Below, in pieces: positions 54,101-64,000 of a stretch of DNA of 64,000 nucleotides. This DNA comes from Littorina saxatilis (taxonomy: Eukaryota > Mollusca > Gastropoda > Littorinimorpha > Littorinidae), in the NCBI RefSeq assembly GCF_037325665.1, contig NC_090246.1, positions 36,269,232 through 36,333,231 on the forward strand. The letters are read 5' to 3'. The notes below the pieces were generated by a model. It did no database searches. It had not been told where the DNA came from and was given only the letters and a program-made list of their open reading frames with translations. The translations under genes were made by a program, and so were the position numbers. Position 1 is the first letter of the stretch, and each line of letters starts with the position of its first letter.

Positions 54101-57100
54101 TTGGCACCTTTACACAACCGTCCCTATCAGGCATGGTCAAAGGTGGCTGACCTCTCAAGCAACCCCCCACCCAAACACAATGGCCTTGCTCCAGAATTTA
54201 AAAAAAACCGGATTTTCCATCTGCAACCTCCTGAGAAAAACGGAAATTCCGTCCTAGACAGAAGAGTTGCACCCATGCATTATATTTTGATGAGGTGGAG
54301 ACTTATTTCCTTGATAGCTCATTGGATATTTTTAGTAGTGATAGATCTTCTCCAGCAAACATTTTCATGCTGTGACCCTAAAACTTGATTAAAACAAGCC
54401 AAATCTGTGGATCATCAAATGTGTGAAATTTGGAAGCTCTAGCTTCAAAACCATTAGAGAAATCTTCAATGTCAATGTTTGAATTGTTTTAATGAACCAA
54501 ACATGACCCCACTGTGACCTCAAAATTTGACGAGGATCAACCAAACTGGGGTCATGTTGGGAGATCATCAAATCCAAGTAGTGTGCAAAGTTTTAAAGCT
54601 CTAGCTTCAGAAACGTCTGAGATAACCCCAACGTTATGTTTTTTGTTTCTACGGCCAGCCGGACAGCCCAACACTGCTCATTCCTAAGACTCTCTGATTA
54701 CTCAGGGGAGTCAAAAATCTTGTGTCATTTCAATTAAAAAACAAACCCACTTTTTCTTCAAGAAGAAAAAAAAAAGAAAAAGACAGAAAGAGATGACAAA
54801 CATATCTTCACTTATGCACTGGTGTTTATATGTTTTTGTCATTCTCATTTTATTCTGAACAAATACTCCTATATCTATAAACATTCAGATCAGCCCAGGC
54901 CGTTCAAGATTAGAGTGGCCTTCCACTTTTTAAATCTGGGTGTCACAGGGGAAATTTACAAGTGCAAAACATGTTTGCATTGTAAATGTAACCCTATTTA
55001 AATTACAATTTTAAACTCAAATGTGTAACTGTTCACTTATATCTCGTAAAAAACCTTTCAGTTTCATAAAGCTGGGGAGAGCCACCAAAGATCGTTGATC
55101 TAGTTTTCCTCTAAAAATCTGTATCAAGGATAATACAATTTTGAATTAAAAAAACTGAAACAATGCACTTTATTTGTATGGTACACTGGCACATTAAAAA
55201 GTTTCAGAACACAATAAGTAAGTCCCTACTCTTCAGAAAGGCATGCTGCATGCATTCAAACGACAGGTTTCTTTCCAGAAAACAAAAGCATATTCAGAAA
55301 TGGTGACAATTATTTTAGTATTTCATGCTACTACATCCAGATTGTTCTGCAAGTGACGCGTGGCAGCTTATTTTCGGATTTGACATCGATTTTGAGATTT
55401 ACTCTCCCTGCAACATAACCATGCAAAAGAACACACGTTATCGAGTGTCTAAGGTCACACAACCATGTGCCACCATCAACTGTCCAAGGTCCAACAACCC
55501 AGTGCCTATTAAAGATATTTAAAGGAACGGGAACAGCTTCGCAGACTCTCATTCACTCTCCGGCCATCAACATGTGAATTTGCAAGAAAACGTTAAGATA
55601 AAAAGACAAACACAAACAGTATAAGCCTTAGATAGTTTCCAGAAGAGTATCACTATCAGATGTTACAGTCAAACAAGAGCCTGGCATAAAGAGAGCTACA
55701 CGGGAGTACCTCTTTAGAAAAGACACTACTCTAAGCAGCTATTGAGACCTGCAAAGTGTAGTGTATTGAACGATAAATCAGGAATGAAAATGTCTACACT
55801 CAAAACAACATGCCAGGAGGCCAAGCTGTCAAGGAGTTCTGACAAAAGTTTCTCTGACTTTTCAATCCTAAATCAAGTTACTCTGCTTTGAACATCAGGA
55901 AATCAATCAGGAAATCCGTTTTACAAAATTACATACACAAATTACTGATGATCACTTTTGACCCCTGCAAATACTTGACAAAACAACACCTCTAAAGGGT
56001 AAACTTCAATCACCCTTCATGTGTGTACTGATATAAGAAGAGCAGATTGAAGTAAAACTAAAATGTGCAAATACAACCCAGAAATTTGCTTGGCTCTCTG
56101 TTCATCTTTCTTTTCTTTATTTGGTGTTTAACGTCGTTTTCAACCACTCTCTGTTCATGGAAGACGAGAAACATGATAAACTTTACCAAAAGGAAACACA
56201 GAACACTATTTCTACAGTGTACAAAGCAATTCAGTTGATGAATTATCCTTGGAAAAAGAACCACTTCCTCTACCTCAGCAGGCTATTGGGAAGGTAAACT
56301 GCAAAAAAAGCACTAAAACTATTAGGAGAAAAGAAATCAGGTAAGCAACTCACTTCATGCAAAAATGAAATACCCTTCTGCTGCAAACAAAAGCATCAAG
56401 TAAGAAGGCATACATTTATCATTGAAACTTCAGACCTTCCAGTGCTTCTAAAGTAAAACCGGCTTTCACACAAAAATCAGCCAATACACACTGAGTGACT
56501 TTTCAAACAAGCTCTGCGAAAGCACAAACCAGACATGCACTGCACACAAAGCAGGTTCAAACCTGCAATTTTCACTTGGTCATATAAACAGGCAGACGAG
56601 TCAACTGTTGCGTGATGAACAGAGAGGGATTCATCCTTAAAGTAGCGAATGAACCAGACCAAAAGGAAAAAGAGACAATAAAGAAAGAAAGGAAAAGATC
56701 AAGCATAACTTACAAATTTCAACATGTTCCAGTCGAAGACATAGTCGTATGTGAATCCTTGACGGTGGAAGAGGTTTCTGAACAACTGTCTCAAGTAGGA
56801 ATAATCCGGCTTGTCATCAAAGCGCAAGGAACGGCAAAAGTTGAGGTAGGTGGCAAACTCAGCTGCAACATAATTGGAACTTCTTGTTATATATAACAAA
56901 ATTGACTTTCAAGACACAGGACACCAAATAACATACACATTGAATTCAGTTTAACTAAAAGCAAAGAACTCAACATTTTTCCAAACACTTCTCAAGTAAA
57001 TGTACTTTGTTTGCATTCCACATCAGACATCCTCTCTGCCCCAAGTGGGCCCCTTGTGATGAGTTACAATAAAACCTTGAAACCTTAAAAAAATTTGGTC

Positions 57101-57934
57101 TTGAATATCTGCACAACCTTACATATAATTTAAATATAACTCTATAAAAGTTCAAAACAACTGTTTACTCTTACATATTCTGGTCCAAATACTTACATGG
57201 AAAACCTTTGCAGAGTTCTTCTATGGGTGTGGACATTTTCTTTTCACTGATGCGTTCGTATTTTTGGCGTTTTGTGGCTGCTTTGAGGCCCTGCCAAGGT
57301 AAGCTGCCTCTTAGGAAGTACATGAACACGTAGCCAAGTGACTCCATGTCGTCTCGTCGACTTTGTTCTGTTGAAAATTCAACCAAATTATGCCAGTTAA
57401 GTAAATCACGCCTACAAGTACAACCCAGTTGTGACTGTCCGCATACAACGGTGACATAACTCTGCAAGGCATGGTAATTGATGTGCGTATCATCAGTACA
57501 AGTGAATAGGACCACTTTTACAGTCCATTAATCCATTTCACATAGAACGCAGGTTGGGGGGATGGGTGGGTGCTCACAAGTGGGATCCCCTGAAGCTGAA
57601 AACTTTCTGTAATGACCAAACTTGATGTATTTTGCTTGACAAAATTACGTATTTAGCGCATATCAGTTTACAGATCCCTTCCCTGTACTGAGTACAAAAG
57701 CTTACCAATGCCAAGGTGGGTGTTGATGCTGGCGTAACGAGCAGTGCCGGTGAGATTCTTGTTTTCCCTGTAGGGTATGTGCTGATGTGTACGGGCATCT
57801 CTGTATTTTTTGGCCAGACCAAAGTCTATGAGATACACAAGGTTCCCTTTCTTCCCCAGCCCCATCAAGAAGTTGTCTGGCTTGATGTCTCGATGGATGA
57901 AGTTCTTGGAGTGGATGTACTCAACCCTGCTGAT
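48079..57934 (-). CDS. CSNK1D/E-like: Casein kinase 1 delta/epsilon, catalytic C-lobe and shared tail exon
   Basis: Four minus-strand exons join in frame: 57,934-57,706, 57,367-57,197, 56,862-56,714 and 48,214-48,079. The first holds the catalytic loop HRDIKPDN, the DFG motif in [16 protein letters not shown] and the CK1 activation segment [19 protein letters not shown]. Then come [21 protein letters not shown] and, in exon 56,862, [11 protein letters not shown] to FDWNMLKF. The sequence is nearly that of vertebrate CK1 delta/epsilon, a Ser/Thr kinase of the circadian PER, Wnt and DNA-repair pathways. It differs from CK1 alpha after MLKF, where exon 48,214 encodes [19 protein letters not shown]. 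The ATP-binding N-lobe exons lie beyond the window. All visible catalytic residues are intact. Exon 48,079 ends with a one-base overhang that fits the alternative last exons. Confidence 0.95.
48355..49222 (-). mobile_element. 870-bp repeat family, copy B
   Basis: It is the reverse-oriented match of copies A and C, from ACAAGTCGCGTAAGGCGAAA to CAAAACTTGACTAAATATAA. The internal microsatellite is short here. It begins about 140 bp upstream of the CK1 exon at 48,214 and contains TGACGTCA. Confidence 0.85.
49223..50918 (-). other. CK1 intron sequence
   Basis: I see no recognisable element or exon in this stretch. Confidence 0.5.
50919..51954. mobile_element. GTGGAAC MITE, copy 5, split by the 870-bp repeat
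   Basis: The left end CAGTGGACCCCCC follows TA (50,917-50,918). The right end is GGTCTTATAAGGAGGGTTTCACTG. Copy C of the 870-bp repeat lies inside, so the repeat inserted into an existing MITE. Confidence 0.78.
51044..51917 (+). mobile_element. 870-bp repeat family, copy C
   Basis: It runs from ACATTTAGTCAAGTTTTGAC to CGCCTTACGCGACTTGTT. It carries a GT microsatellite of about 100 bp at 51,105-51,208 at the same position as in copy A. TGACGTCA is conserved. Confidence 0.85.
52200..54277. mobile_element. CATGGG-family DNA element, copy 3 (2.1 kb), with nested piggyBac MITE
   Basis: The ends CATGGGTGCAACT and AGTTGCACCCATG are perfect inverted repeats. Target duplications CATTAT lie at 52,194-52,199 and 54,278-54,283. 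The GC-rich module lies at about 52,242-52,330. A piggyBac-like MITE occupies 52,801-53,509. Without it the element is about 1.37 kb. No transposase is recognised. Confidence 0.9.
52801..53509 (-). mobile_element. piggyBac-like MITE
   Basis: It is flanked by TTAA at 52,797-52,800 and 53,510-53,513. The left end CCCTTTCGCTGCC fits piggyBac ends, and the right end is GGCAGGCAAGTGG. Short hairpins (GACGGGTAAACCCGTC and GGACGGGTATACCCGTCC) lie near the right end. On the minus strand a frame reads [16 protein letters not shown], which looks like the acidic N-terminal region of a piggyBac transposase; the catalytic core is absent. Confidence 0.85.
54370..54700. repeat. Two diverged units of about 165 bp
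   Basis: Blocks around 54,421 and 54,580 share GATCATCAAAT, GTGTG, AAGCTCTAGCTTC and related words in order. They read as a diverged tandem repeat. Confidence 0.6.
54701..56093 (-). other. CK1 intron sequence
   Basis: No exon or clear element is seen. A block at about 55,325-55,560 has unusual, less AT-rich sequence (CCAAGGTCCAACAACCCAGT) and may be an old SINE, but I cannot place its ends. Confidence 0.4.
56106..56146 (-). mobile_element. SINE, family A, 41-bp truncated copy 6
   Basis: Only the tail and the first 20 bases of body are present. Perfect 12-bp target duplications CTCTCTGTTCAT lie at 56,094-56,105 and 56,147-56,158, so this is a complete but very short insertion. Confidence 0.9.
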
Positions 57935-58083
57935 CTGAAAACAGAAAGCAAGACTTGCAACAATGATTCCTTATCATGCATGTCAAATGTTAACAACAAT
58001 GCCAGCTGTGGTACATAGTTAGCATGCAATAAATTGAATAATAGTAATACACAAATCGATCATTTTATAAGTAAATTTTCATT

Positions 58084-58465
58084 TTATAAGTAAATTTTCA
58101 TTTGATTAATATACTTACCCGAATCACATAAAGCATTGACACAGTCTGGGATGATCAGGTCTGAAAAGGCTACCCGTCTTAAACAATTTTAAAGGGAAGC
58201 AACCCCATCACAAAAAGTGTAAATAGAGCCATGGTAATGACTCCAGACCCGGGGAGTTACCTCCCCTTGGTGTGTACTACGTCACTACCGCTCCTCAACA
58301 CGTGGTCAAGATCATACGGCTTTAAAGAACTAAAAAACCATAAGCGGGATTGGTGGGAGGGCATAAACTATGTGATTCGGGTAAGTATATTAATCAAATG
58401 AAAATTTACTTATAACATTTTTGATTAAATTACATATTCTTACTCCGAATAACATAAAGCAGATA
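58084..58465. repeat. 47-bp perfect inverted repeat with a third diverged copy
   Basis: The left arm 58,084-58,130 (TTATAAGTAAATTTTCATTT to GAATCACATA) is perfectly complemented by 58,369-58,415. A third, diverged copy in the left orientation follows at about 58,427-58,463 (TTGATTAAATTACATATTCT to AATAACATA). Both same-sense copies are followed by AAGCA. On the minus strand the left arm contains a donor-like GGGTAAGTATATT. Confidence 0.9.
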
Positions 58466-58736
58466 GCTTCAACAAGGCGGTGGGAAAGAAAAATCTAACT
58501 CACTGTAAAAATCCTTGCCAGAAACTGGCCCGTTGCCAACAAGTCAGGAAGGGACCCAGAACCGTTCTGATTGACAGCCGCGATGTCTCTCAGGCAAAAG
58601 TTGCGAAAGACAACTTCAGAGAGCCAGTAAGCTGTGCCTAGCACTTCTTCCAATCTCCTGGACTGTAAAACGGCCCGGGAAGAGACCCAAGCCTTGGATT
58701 AATAAACCCGAGCCGAGTCGAGGGAAAGACAAGCTG

Positions 58737-58756
58737 CCCCCCCCCCCCCCCCCCCC
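58737..58756. repeat. Poly-C run
   Basis: Twenty consecutive C lie inside the array. A matching G-run lies at about 61,627-61,650. Confidence 0.95.
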
Positions 58757-59076
58757 ACTTTCTATTGGAAGGAAATGCCAATGCCCTGGAACGATCCGAG
58801 CGTAAGGTTGTCCACTCAGTGCTGAGAAAGACGAACCCTCGAGGTGACCGTAAGACAATCATGCCAAAGTATGCAAACCTTGGGATGGAGTGAAGCCCGA
58901 AAGGCCTGTGAGATAGAAGTCGGCTCAAGAGAAGAGTGACCGATCTCCACCAATAAGAGAGAGAAAGACACCTGAGTACAAGGTACCAGAGTCCAACTCG
59001 ATGAGAAAATCTAAAAAAAGAGACGGTCGCCAGTTATCCTCTACCATTCCATGCGAACGCAGAGAGAGAGGTAGTA

Positions 59077-59386
59077 CAGTAAAACCTGCGAGCAAAGGAC
59101 ACCCTTGGGGAACCTTGCCACTGTCCTTTGTACAAAGGTGTCCTTTCTTTTGAATATGAATGCGCAGACATTTTTTGGGAAGAAAAAACCCAGCCAAATA
59201 GTTTTATTCTAAACTGTGCATTACATGTAGTCATACAGAAAGTGACAAAGAAAACAAGTTCAACAATGATGCAACATGTACAAAACCAGAATCAGTCTGG
59301 CTTGGTTCAGACGCACATCTTCAGAATGCTACTCAAGTTCATGACAGCTGTCAGCATTTCAGGGAGAACGAGCGAGAGAGAGAACG

Positions 59387-59431
<45 letters not shown>

Positions 59432-60118
59432 CTGAGCGAGAGAGAGAGAGAGAGAACGGAGAACGAGCGATAGCGAGAACGAGCGAGAGAAAGAGAGAGA
59501 ACGACTAAGCGAGAGAGAGAGAGAGAGAGAGAGAGAACGACTGAGCGAGAGAGAGAGAGAAAGAGGTGCAATCGGTTTCTTATCTGAAGCAATGGGCCAT
59601 TCACGGGAATATTCTTTGGTCGAGCTCTCGAAAACCACTCGAAGAGTTCGCCGTTCAATTTCTTTATCACATCGACTCTTTCTTCTAAAGTCAGAAATTT
59701 CCGTTTTGACATGATGAGACCGCGATCGACGAAGGATGAGACGAAGATGCATCACAGTACAGAAAGTAGAAACCCTAACTTGTTTTTGTTTGTGAGTTCA
59801 GTTCAATTCACGGCATCGACCAATGAGCGTGCACCATACAAAAAATCAATCTTTCAAGTGCTGTCGTTGGCTTACAAAATAAGCTTCTCGCGCGTTCACA
59901 TCGCCAGCGAGATTGTATTTGCATAACCAAGATGGCGGACCGTTGTTGACAGGTAACGAACCAAATCGGGACCAAAAAAGAGTGTCCGCGTCCGCGCCTT
60001 TGAGGTGTCCGCTCTTTTAAGGTGTTTTTGAGTGTAAAATACATCCGTCCTCACTTGAAGTGTCCGTTATGCAAAGGTGTCCGCCGAATTAAGGGTCCGC
60101 TGGATGCAGGTTTTACTG
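59077..60118 (-). mobile_element. Tigger/pogo-like element remnant
   Basis: The ends CAGTAAAACCTGC and GCAGGTTTTACTG are perfect inverted repeats flanked by TA (59,075-59,076; 60,119-60,120). On the minus strand near 59,712 the start MSKRKFLTLEERVDVIKKLN matches the psq/CENP-B-type N-terminal helix-turn-helix of Tigger transposases. The DDE core is absent; a GA microsatellite (59,363-59,570) follows where it would begin. It inserted into the tandem array. Confidence 0.82.
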
Positions 60119-62666
60119 TACGAGGAAGCAGCGACTTACGATTGTGCGTAAGCCACCGGAAATGCGGAAATCACAGTGGTCGAAACCTGGTGTGACTGGT
60201 GACCATAAACAAAATGGCTAAAAGACAGAGTGTTCGCAGATCAGTCTGCTTGTAGGTAATTGAATGTGAATCAAAAACCCAAAACAGAAAACAAGACTGG
60301 TAAGCATAAACGGAAAACCGTGAAGCCGACCAGCCATAAGACTCCCGAGACAAGTGTTCTCAGGGAAAAACCGGAAGTTAACTTCGCGGCCAAATAAAGA
60401 GCCTTCCTGAGTTTGGCCGAAAAACCAGAACGCGTCTGTCTACCTCTGAAAGACTGAGAGTCAGACGCGGAGATCAACGGGCAACGCCGTAGTCATAGTT
60501 GCCTGTGGTAGAAGGGTGACTGTAAAAGGAAACCCGACCTAACGGAAGTCGTCCTGACTCACCTCATGCTAGGATGAGGGTGAAGAGAGGAAGAGATGAA
60601 ATCCGAAGTCACAGGAACCGAAAATGCCATAGTCGCACCGCGACAGGCAGGAGACTATTGCACAGGCTAAGGCTGAGAGCCGTGATGCCAGTAGGACAGC
60701 CATTGTACCGAAGTACCCACAGTACGCAGGTAAACTTAAGAAATGGAAGTTTCGGCTGCCAAATAAGATGCTGGGCTATAAGCCCACAGCAAAGAAACCG
60801 GAACATTAGCTAACCCTCTGCCAGAAGGAGAGGAGTAGCCAAAACCTGAGAGAGGTGGTAAGCCACAAAGAATGACTCCTCAAACATCCATTGCCAAGAC
60901 AATGCCCCCTCAGGAAAATCTGAATGTTACTTCCGAGGCCAACTCAAGCGCACCTTAAGTTTGGACGAAACACCAGAACGCGTCTGATCGCTAGAGAAAG
61001 ACAGAGTCAGACTCGGCGAAAGACAAACAAGGACCATAGTCCAGATGCTTGTGGCAAAAAGTGAGAAACGGAGTAACCTGAAGACAGAAACCCCACCCAA
61101 ATGGAAATCGTCCTATCTCATCTCCTGCATAAGATGAGAATAAAGGAAAGAATTGTCGAAGTCCGAAGCCACAAGAACAGAGAAAGCAACAACCACCACC
61201 GCCGACAGGTGGAATGGCTGTTGCACCAGCCGAGGCTAAAAACCTGGATGCCCTAAGGTCAGCCGTTGTTCCAAAACCTCTGACGTACCTATGAAACGTC
61301 TGTGAGAGAAACAACCTCTTCGGTTAAACCGGAAGTGCGACAGAAGCAGCAGCCCGTGGCTGAAACGACTGTTACGCTGACTGAGGACGCAAGCCAGTAT
61401 ACCCGAAGGCCAGCCCTAGATCCGACCAGAAGAGACCTCAGCGGGTGCTCGAGCTGATGGACCTAGATCGCTGTGTAAATATCGGACTGATGCATAAGAA
61501 TGTGAAAATATGCACTCATTAGATCGATGGAAGTCGCCCGACCTCACCACTCCCACAATACATTGGCTGTGTACAGAGACCATCCAATGAAAAAGTGCAG
61601 GGAGGAGACCCCCCCGCCATCACCAAAGTGGAGGGTGGGGGGGGGGGGGGTGAGATCGGGGGCACTTCCTTGGGGGAAGAGGCTTGCGGCTAGAGCTGCT
61701 CCTCTGATCCGCACAAGGTGTGAAAGGATTCAGTGACTCAGTGAGAGAGCGCTCTAATGATCATCTCCGAGAAAGAGGCAAGTTCCAAAAGCTGAAGTCC
61801 AATTTCCTCCGACGCGACAAAGGTGTGGTATGGGAACACAACACCCAAGTGCCTCTAAACTGCTTCGCCAGCAGAGGAAGAAGTTCCTGCGTCCCCAGTA
61901 AAGGCGTACGCGGAAGCTTAAAGAACGACAACAAGTTCCAACCCGGCTTCGGCAAGGTGAACTTCTTCAGCAAGAAGGAACAAAAGTTGAAGCCTGTGTA
62001 GCCGAAGCCAGCCAAGGCTGAGCGTGTTCCGGAACTGAACCGTGATGAACGAGCAGCAGAACCGTAACACTGGGGATACCACTTCCGGGAGGAGATGGTC
62101 TAGCCAAAACCTGCAAAAAGTGGTACACCACCAAAGGTGACTCTCGAACCGGAAGTAGGAAACCTCCTTCCTTCGTGGAACGGAAGTCTGACATCGACGA
62201 CGGAGCAACCAAAGAGGAAGCCGCCAAAGCCGATGCACCCTCCGGGAAAAATCTGGAAATAACCTGCGTCGCAGCTTCGAGAGCAGCCAAGAGCTTCGAC
62301 GGAAATCCAGAACGTGTCTGATCGCTGGCTAAAGACTGAGTATCAGAATAGTCAAGCTACGAACACGGGCCGAAGTCACAGTTGCTGGTGGTAGACTGAT
62401 GAACGGGATGACCGGAAAACGGAAACCCATCCACCCGGAAACCGTCCTGACTCATCCCCTACTGTATGAGGGTAAGAGTGAACGGAGGAAACATCCGGAG
62501 CCACCAGAACTGAATAGGCAGTAGCCGCAACACCCAACCGGTGGAGTGAAGACTGCCCCGGCCGAGGCTGAAAGCCTAAATGCCCGTAGGCCAGCCGCTG
62601 TTCCTCACTCACCGACATCCGAGAGGAAGCGTCAGGAAGAGGAATAGTGTATCCTGACAGAGCCGG

Positions 62667-63000
62667 ACATTTGGCGTCGTCGACAGCGATGGGACTCGAC
62701 ATGAAATGTTCAGGCCACTGAATATATACATATATATAGATACGGCTTCTCTGTGTGTGTGTGTGTTTGTGTGTGTGTGTTGGCAACACCTGTGGATTGT
62801 AGAGTTCTGTTTGTGATGTGGTCTAGCGGATTTGGTGTGTCTGTATGTTCAGGCCTTCCTTCGAGAAGCCATAACAGTTATTCTTAATCCCGTTTGAGTG
62901 GACTTCGCCTTCAAAGGTGATTGTGGTGTTTTGGTACTCGGTTACATTTGGCGTCGTCGACAGCGATGGGACTCGGCATGAAATGTTCAGGCCACTGAAT
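62667..63000. repeat. 57-bp direct repeat flanking about 220 bp
   Basis: The blocks 62,667-62,723 and 62,944-63,000 share ACATTTGGCGTCGTCGACAG and GAAATGTTCAGGCCACTGAA, with one mismatch. The spacer holds a TA run, a GT run and GGCAACACCTGTG. Confidence 0.85.
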
Positions 63001-63193
63001 CATTTTCGTGCTGTTCCCATTCCACCTGGGAGGGACCTAAGTTCATTCAAAGGGGGTCGAGTGTGACAGGGAGACTACCGTCGCCCTTCACAGCAGACTC
63101 TGCAGAGTTGTTCGCCTTAGAAGTTGTGGGCTTTCCTTGCATGTACCCGTAAGTTGTCCTTACTGTAAAAGTGAAAAGGTCGAATCAATTTAT

Positions 63194-63878
63194 CATACCT
63201 GTCAAGTACTTTTGGCCTCTGACCATAGTAAATGGCATAAGAAACCATAGTTGGGGATCAAAAACCATAGTTAATGCGTGGATCAGGATGTGGTTAAACG
63301 CACAAATTCAACTTCTCACGCATACACACTAAACCAATCAGATTGTTTTTCGCAAACTAAAAGTAAAACACATAAATTCCTTTCTACACAAATTGCTCTT
63401 TATTTACCACTACATGTAATACATTTGCACTGCACTCTTGTTCGTTCATTTTTTTTGTCACTTGTCACTTGTGTTCTTTGTTGTATTCATCTGTGCAAAT
63501 CTTTGCTTTGTCAATCATGCTGCCAGTCACCTTAAAATCATGGCAGCATGCATCAGAGTTAATTTTGACCTGTAAGAAGGCAGTCAGTGTGTCAGCTCCC
63601 AGACTGTGATCCAGCACTTGAAGGTGTTGCAGGGTTTCACTGCCAAATGGAAATTTATTCAACATTTTCCTCACACAGGCCACGTAGAACTGGCGCACAT
63701 CATGCCAGAACTTCTGTTGTGTGGCTGGTGCAAGCTCCTCCTCAGAAATGAATGAACGGCAGTCCATCTTTTTTTTAAATGCTGAAAATGCGTATGGTTT
63801 GAGGTATACGACGTAGGACCCAAAAAACACCGAAAAACCGTAAGAATTACGCAGAATGCGTAGGACTTGACAGGTATG
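63194..63878 (-). mobile_element. DNA transposon remnant with CATACCTGTCAAGT ends
   Basis: The ends CATACCTGTCAAGT and ACTTGACAGGTATG are perfect inverted repeats. The 6-bp target duplications ATTTAT lie at 63,188-63,193 and 63,879-63,884. The minus strand 63,767-63,465 encodes 100 aa with FWHDVRQFYVACVRKMLNKF and LQHLQVLDHSLGAD, a pattern like the helical region between the zinc finger and the core of hAT-like or related domesticated transposases. No catalytic core is present and the superfamily is uncertain. Confidence 0.65.
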
Positions 63879-63929
63879 ATTTATAGCCACGCGAAAAATT
63901 CACTGTCATCTATCTCTATATATTCATAG

Positions 63930-64000
63930 ATATACATACATATATATATATACGGCTTCTCTGTGTGTGTGTGTGTGTGTGTGTGTGGGCAACACCTGTG
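63930..64000. repeat. Second copy of the TA/GT block at the window edge
   Basis: ATACGGCTTCTCTG, a GT run and GGCAACACCTGTG repeat the text at about 62,738-62,794, about 1,206 bp apart. The copy is cut by the window end, so a larger duplication may continue outside. Confidence 0.8.

Larger units (their letters stand above)
58466..62640. repeat. Degenerate tandem array, units of about 550 bp
   Basis: The block beginning CCAGAACGCGTCTG recurs at about 60,425, 60,972 and 62,307 (as CCAGAACGTGTCTG). Each is followed by similar 300-bp text ending in GCCGAGGCTGAAAGCC-like words. A second block, GTAGCCAAAACCTG with GGTGGTA, recurs near 60,836 and 62,101. Units are diverged and partly deleted. Minus-strand translations of the units share a peptide pattern GDExGRFPxGW, so the array may once have been coding. 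The family is unknown to me. Confidence 0.7.

Noticed and set aside
56612-56896. A plus-strand ORF of 94 codons
   Set aside because: It is antisense to the CK1 exon 56,862-56,714.
59351-59755. Ser/Arg/Leu-rich ORFs that look like SR proteins
   Set aside because: They come from a GA microsatellite within a Tigger-like remnant.
61918-62290. Minus-strand ORFs of about 106 codons
   Set aside because: They are translations of a degenerate tandem array, overlap in two frames, and have no known domain. I kept only the shared peptide pattern as an observation.

Overview
The window is eukaryotic. It has long introns with GT-AG boundaries, many simple-sequence tracts, SINEs, a LINE and cut-and-paste DNA transposon relics. 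The gene content and repeat style fit a marine gastropod mollusc; a periwinkle-like caenogastropod is my guess, but this is inference and no marker gene settles it.

Three protein genes are well supported, plus one small candidate. (1) On the plus strand, about 3,675-7,870, lies the 3' part of an RNA-binding, matrin-3/hnRNP-like gene: half an RRM, a K/E-rich charged stretch, a nuclear localisation signal, RGG repeats and a Gly/Ser/Tyr prion-like tail. (2) On the plus strand, 12,847-26,619, lies a complete 14-exon gene (486 aa) for a secreted PhoPQ-related / autocrine proliferation repressor A-like alpha/beta hydrolase, with a readable Ser-Asp-His triad. (3) On the minus strand, from 57,934 down to 31,447, lies the 3' half of a casein kinase 1 delta/epsilon gene. 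After a shared exon at 48,214-48,079 it offers two well-supported alternative last exons, at 41,288-41,041 and 31,676-31,447. (4) Inside the intron between those exons, on the minus strand at 38,949-37,561, a two-exon ORF of 64 aa with a promoter-like upstream region looks like a small separate gene. Its second exon could also serve as a third CK1 last exon because the phase matches. Genes 2 and 3 converge tail to tail across 27-31 kb.

Much of the remaining sequence is mobile. Intron 1 of gene 2 holds a CR1/L2-type LINE with a 545-codon open RT frame, next to a GAAAG-tailed SINE and a folded-back mariner. Other elements with readable ends and target duplications are: a FLYWCH-bearing MULE remnant (25,166-25,956); TA-flanked GTGGAAC MITEs, one split by a tRNA-SINE and one by an 870-bp repeat; three members of a CATGGG-ended family with a GC-rich hairpin module (28.4, 44.7 and 52.2 kb), the last split by a TTAA-flanked piggyBac-like MITE; a Tigger/pogo-like element (59,077-60,118); and a CATACCTGTCAAG-ended element (63,194-63,878). 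At least seven pieces of one SINE family are present. The right end (58-63 kb) is a degenerate tandem array of about 550-bp units that I could not classify.

I see no RNA genes apart from a tRNA-derived SINE head, no viral genes, and no bacterial-type systems. One short duplicated block near 62.7-63.0 kb might be the edge of an old LTR-type element, but this is weak.
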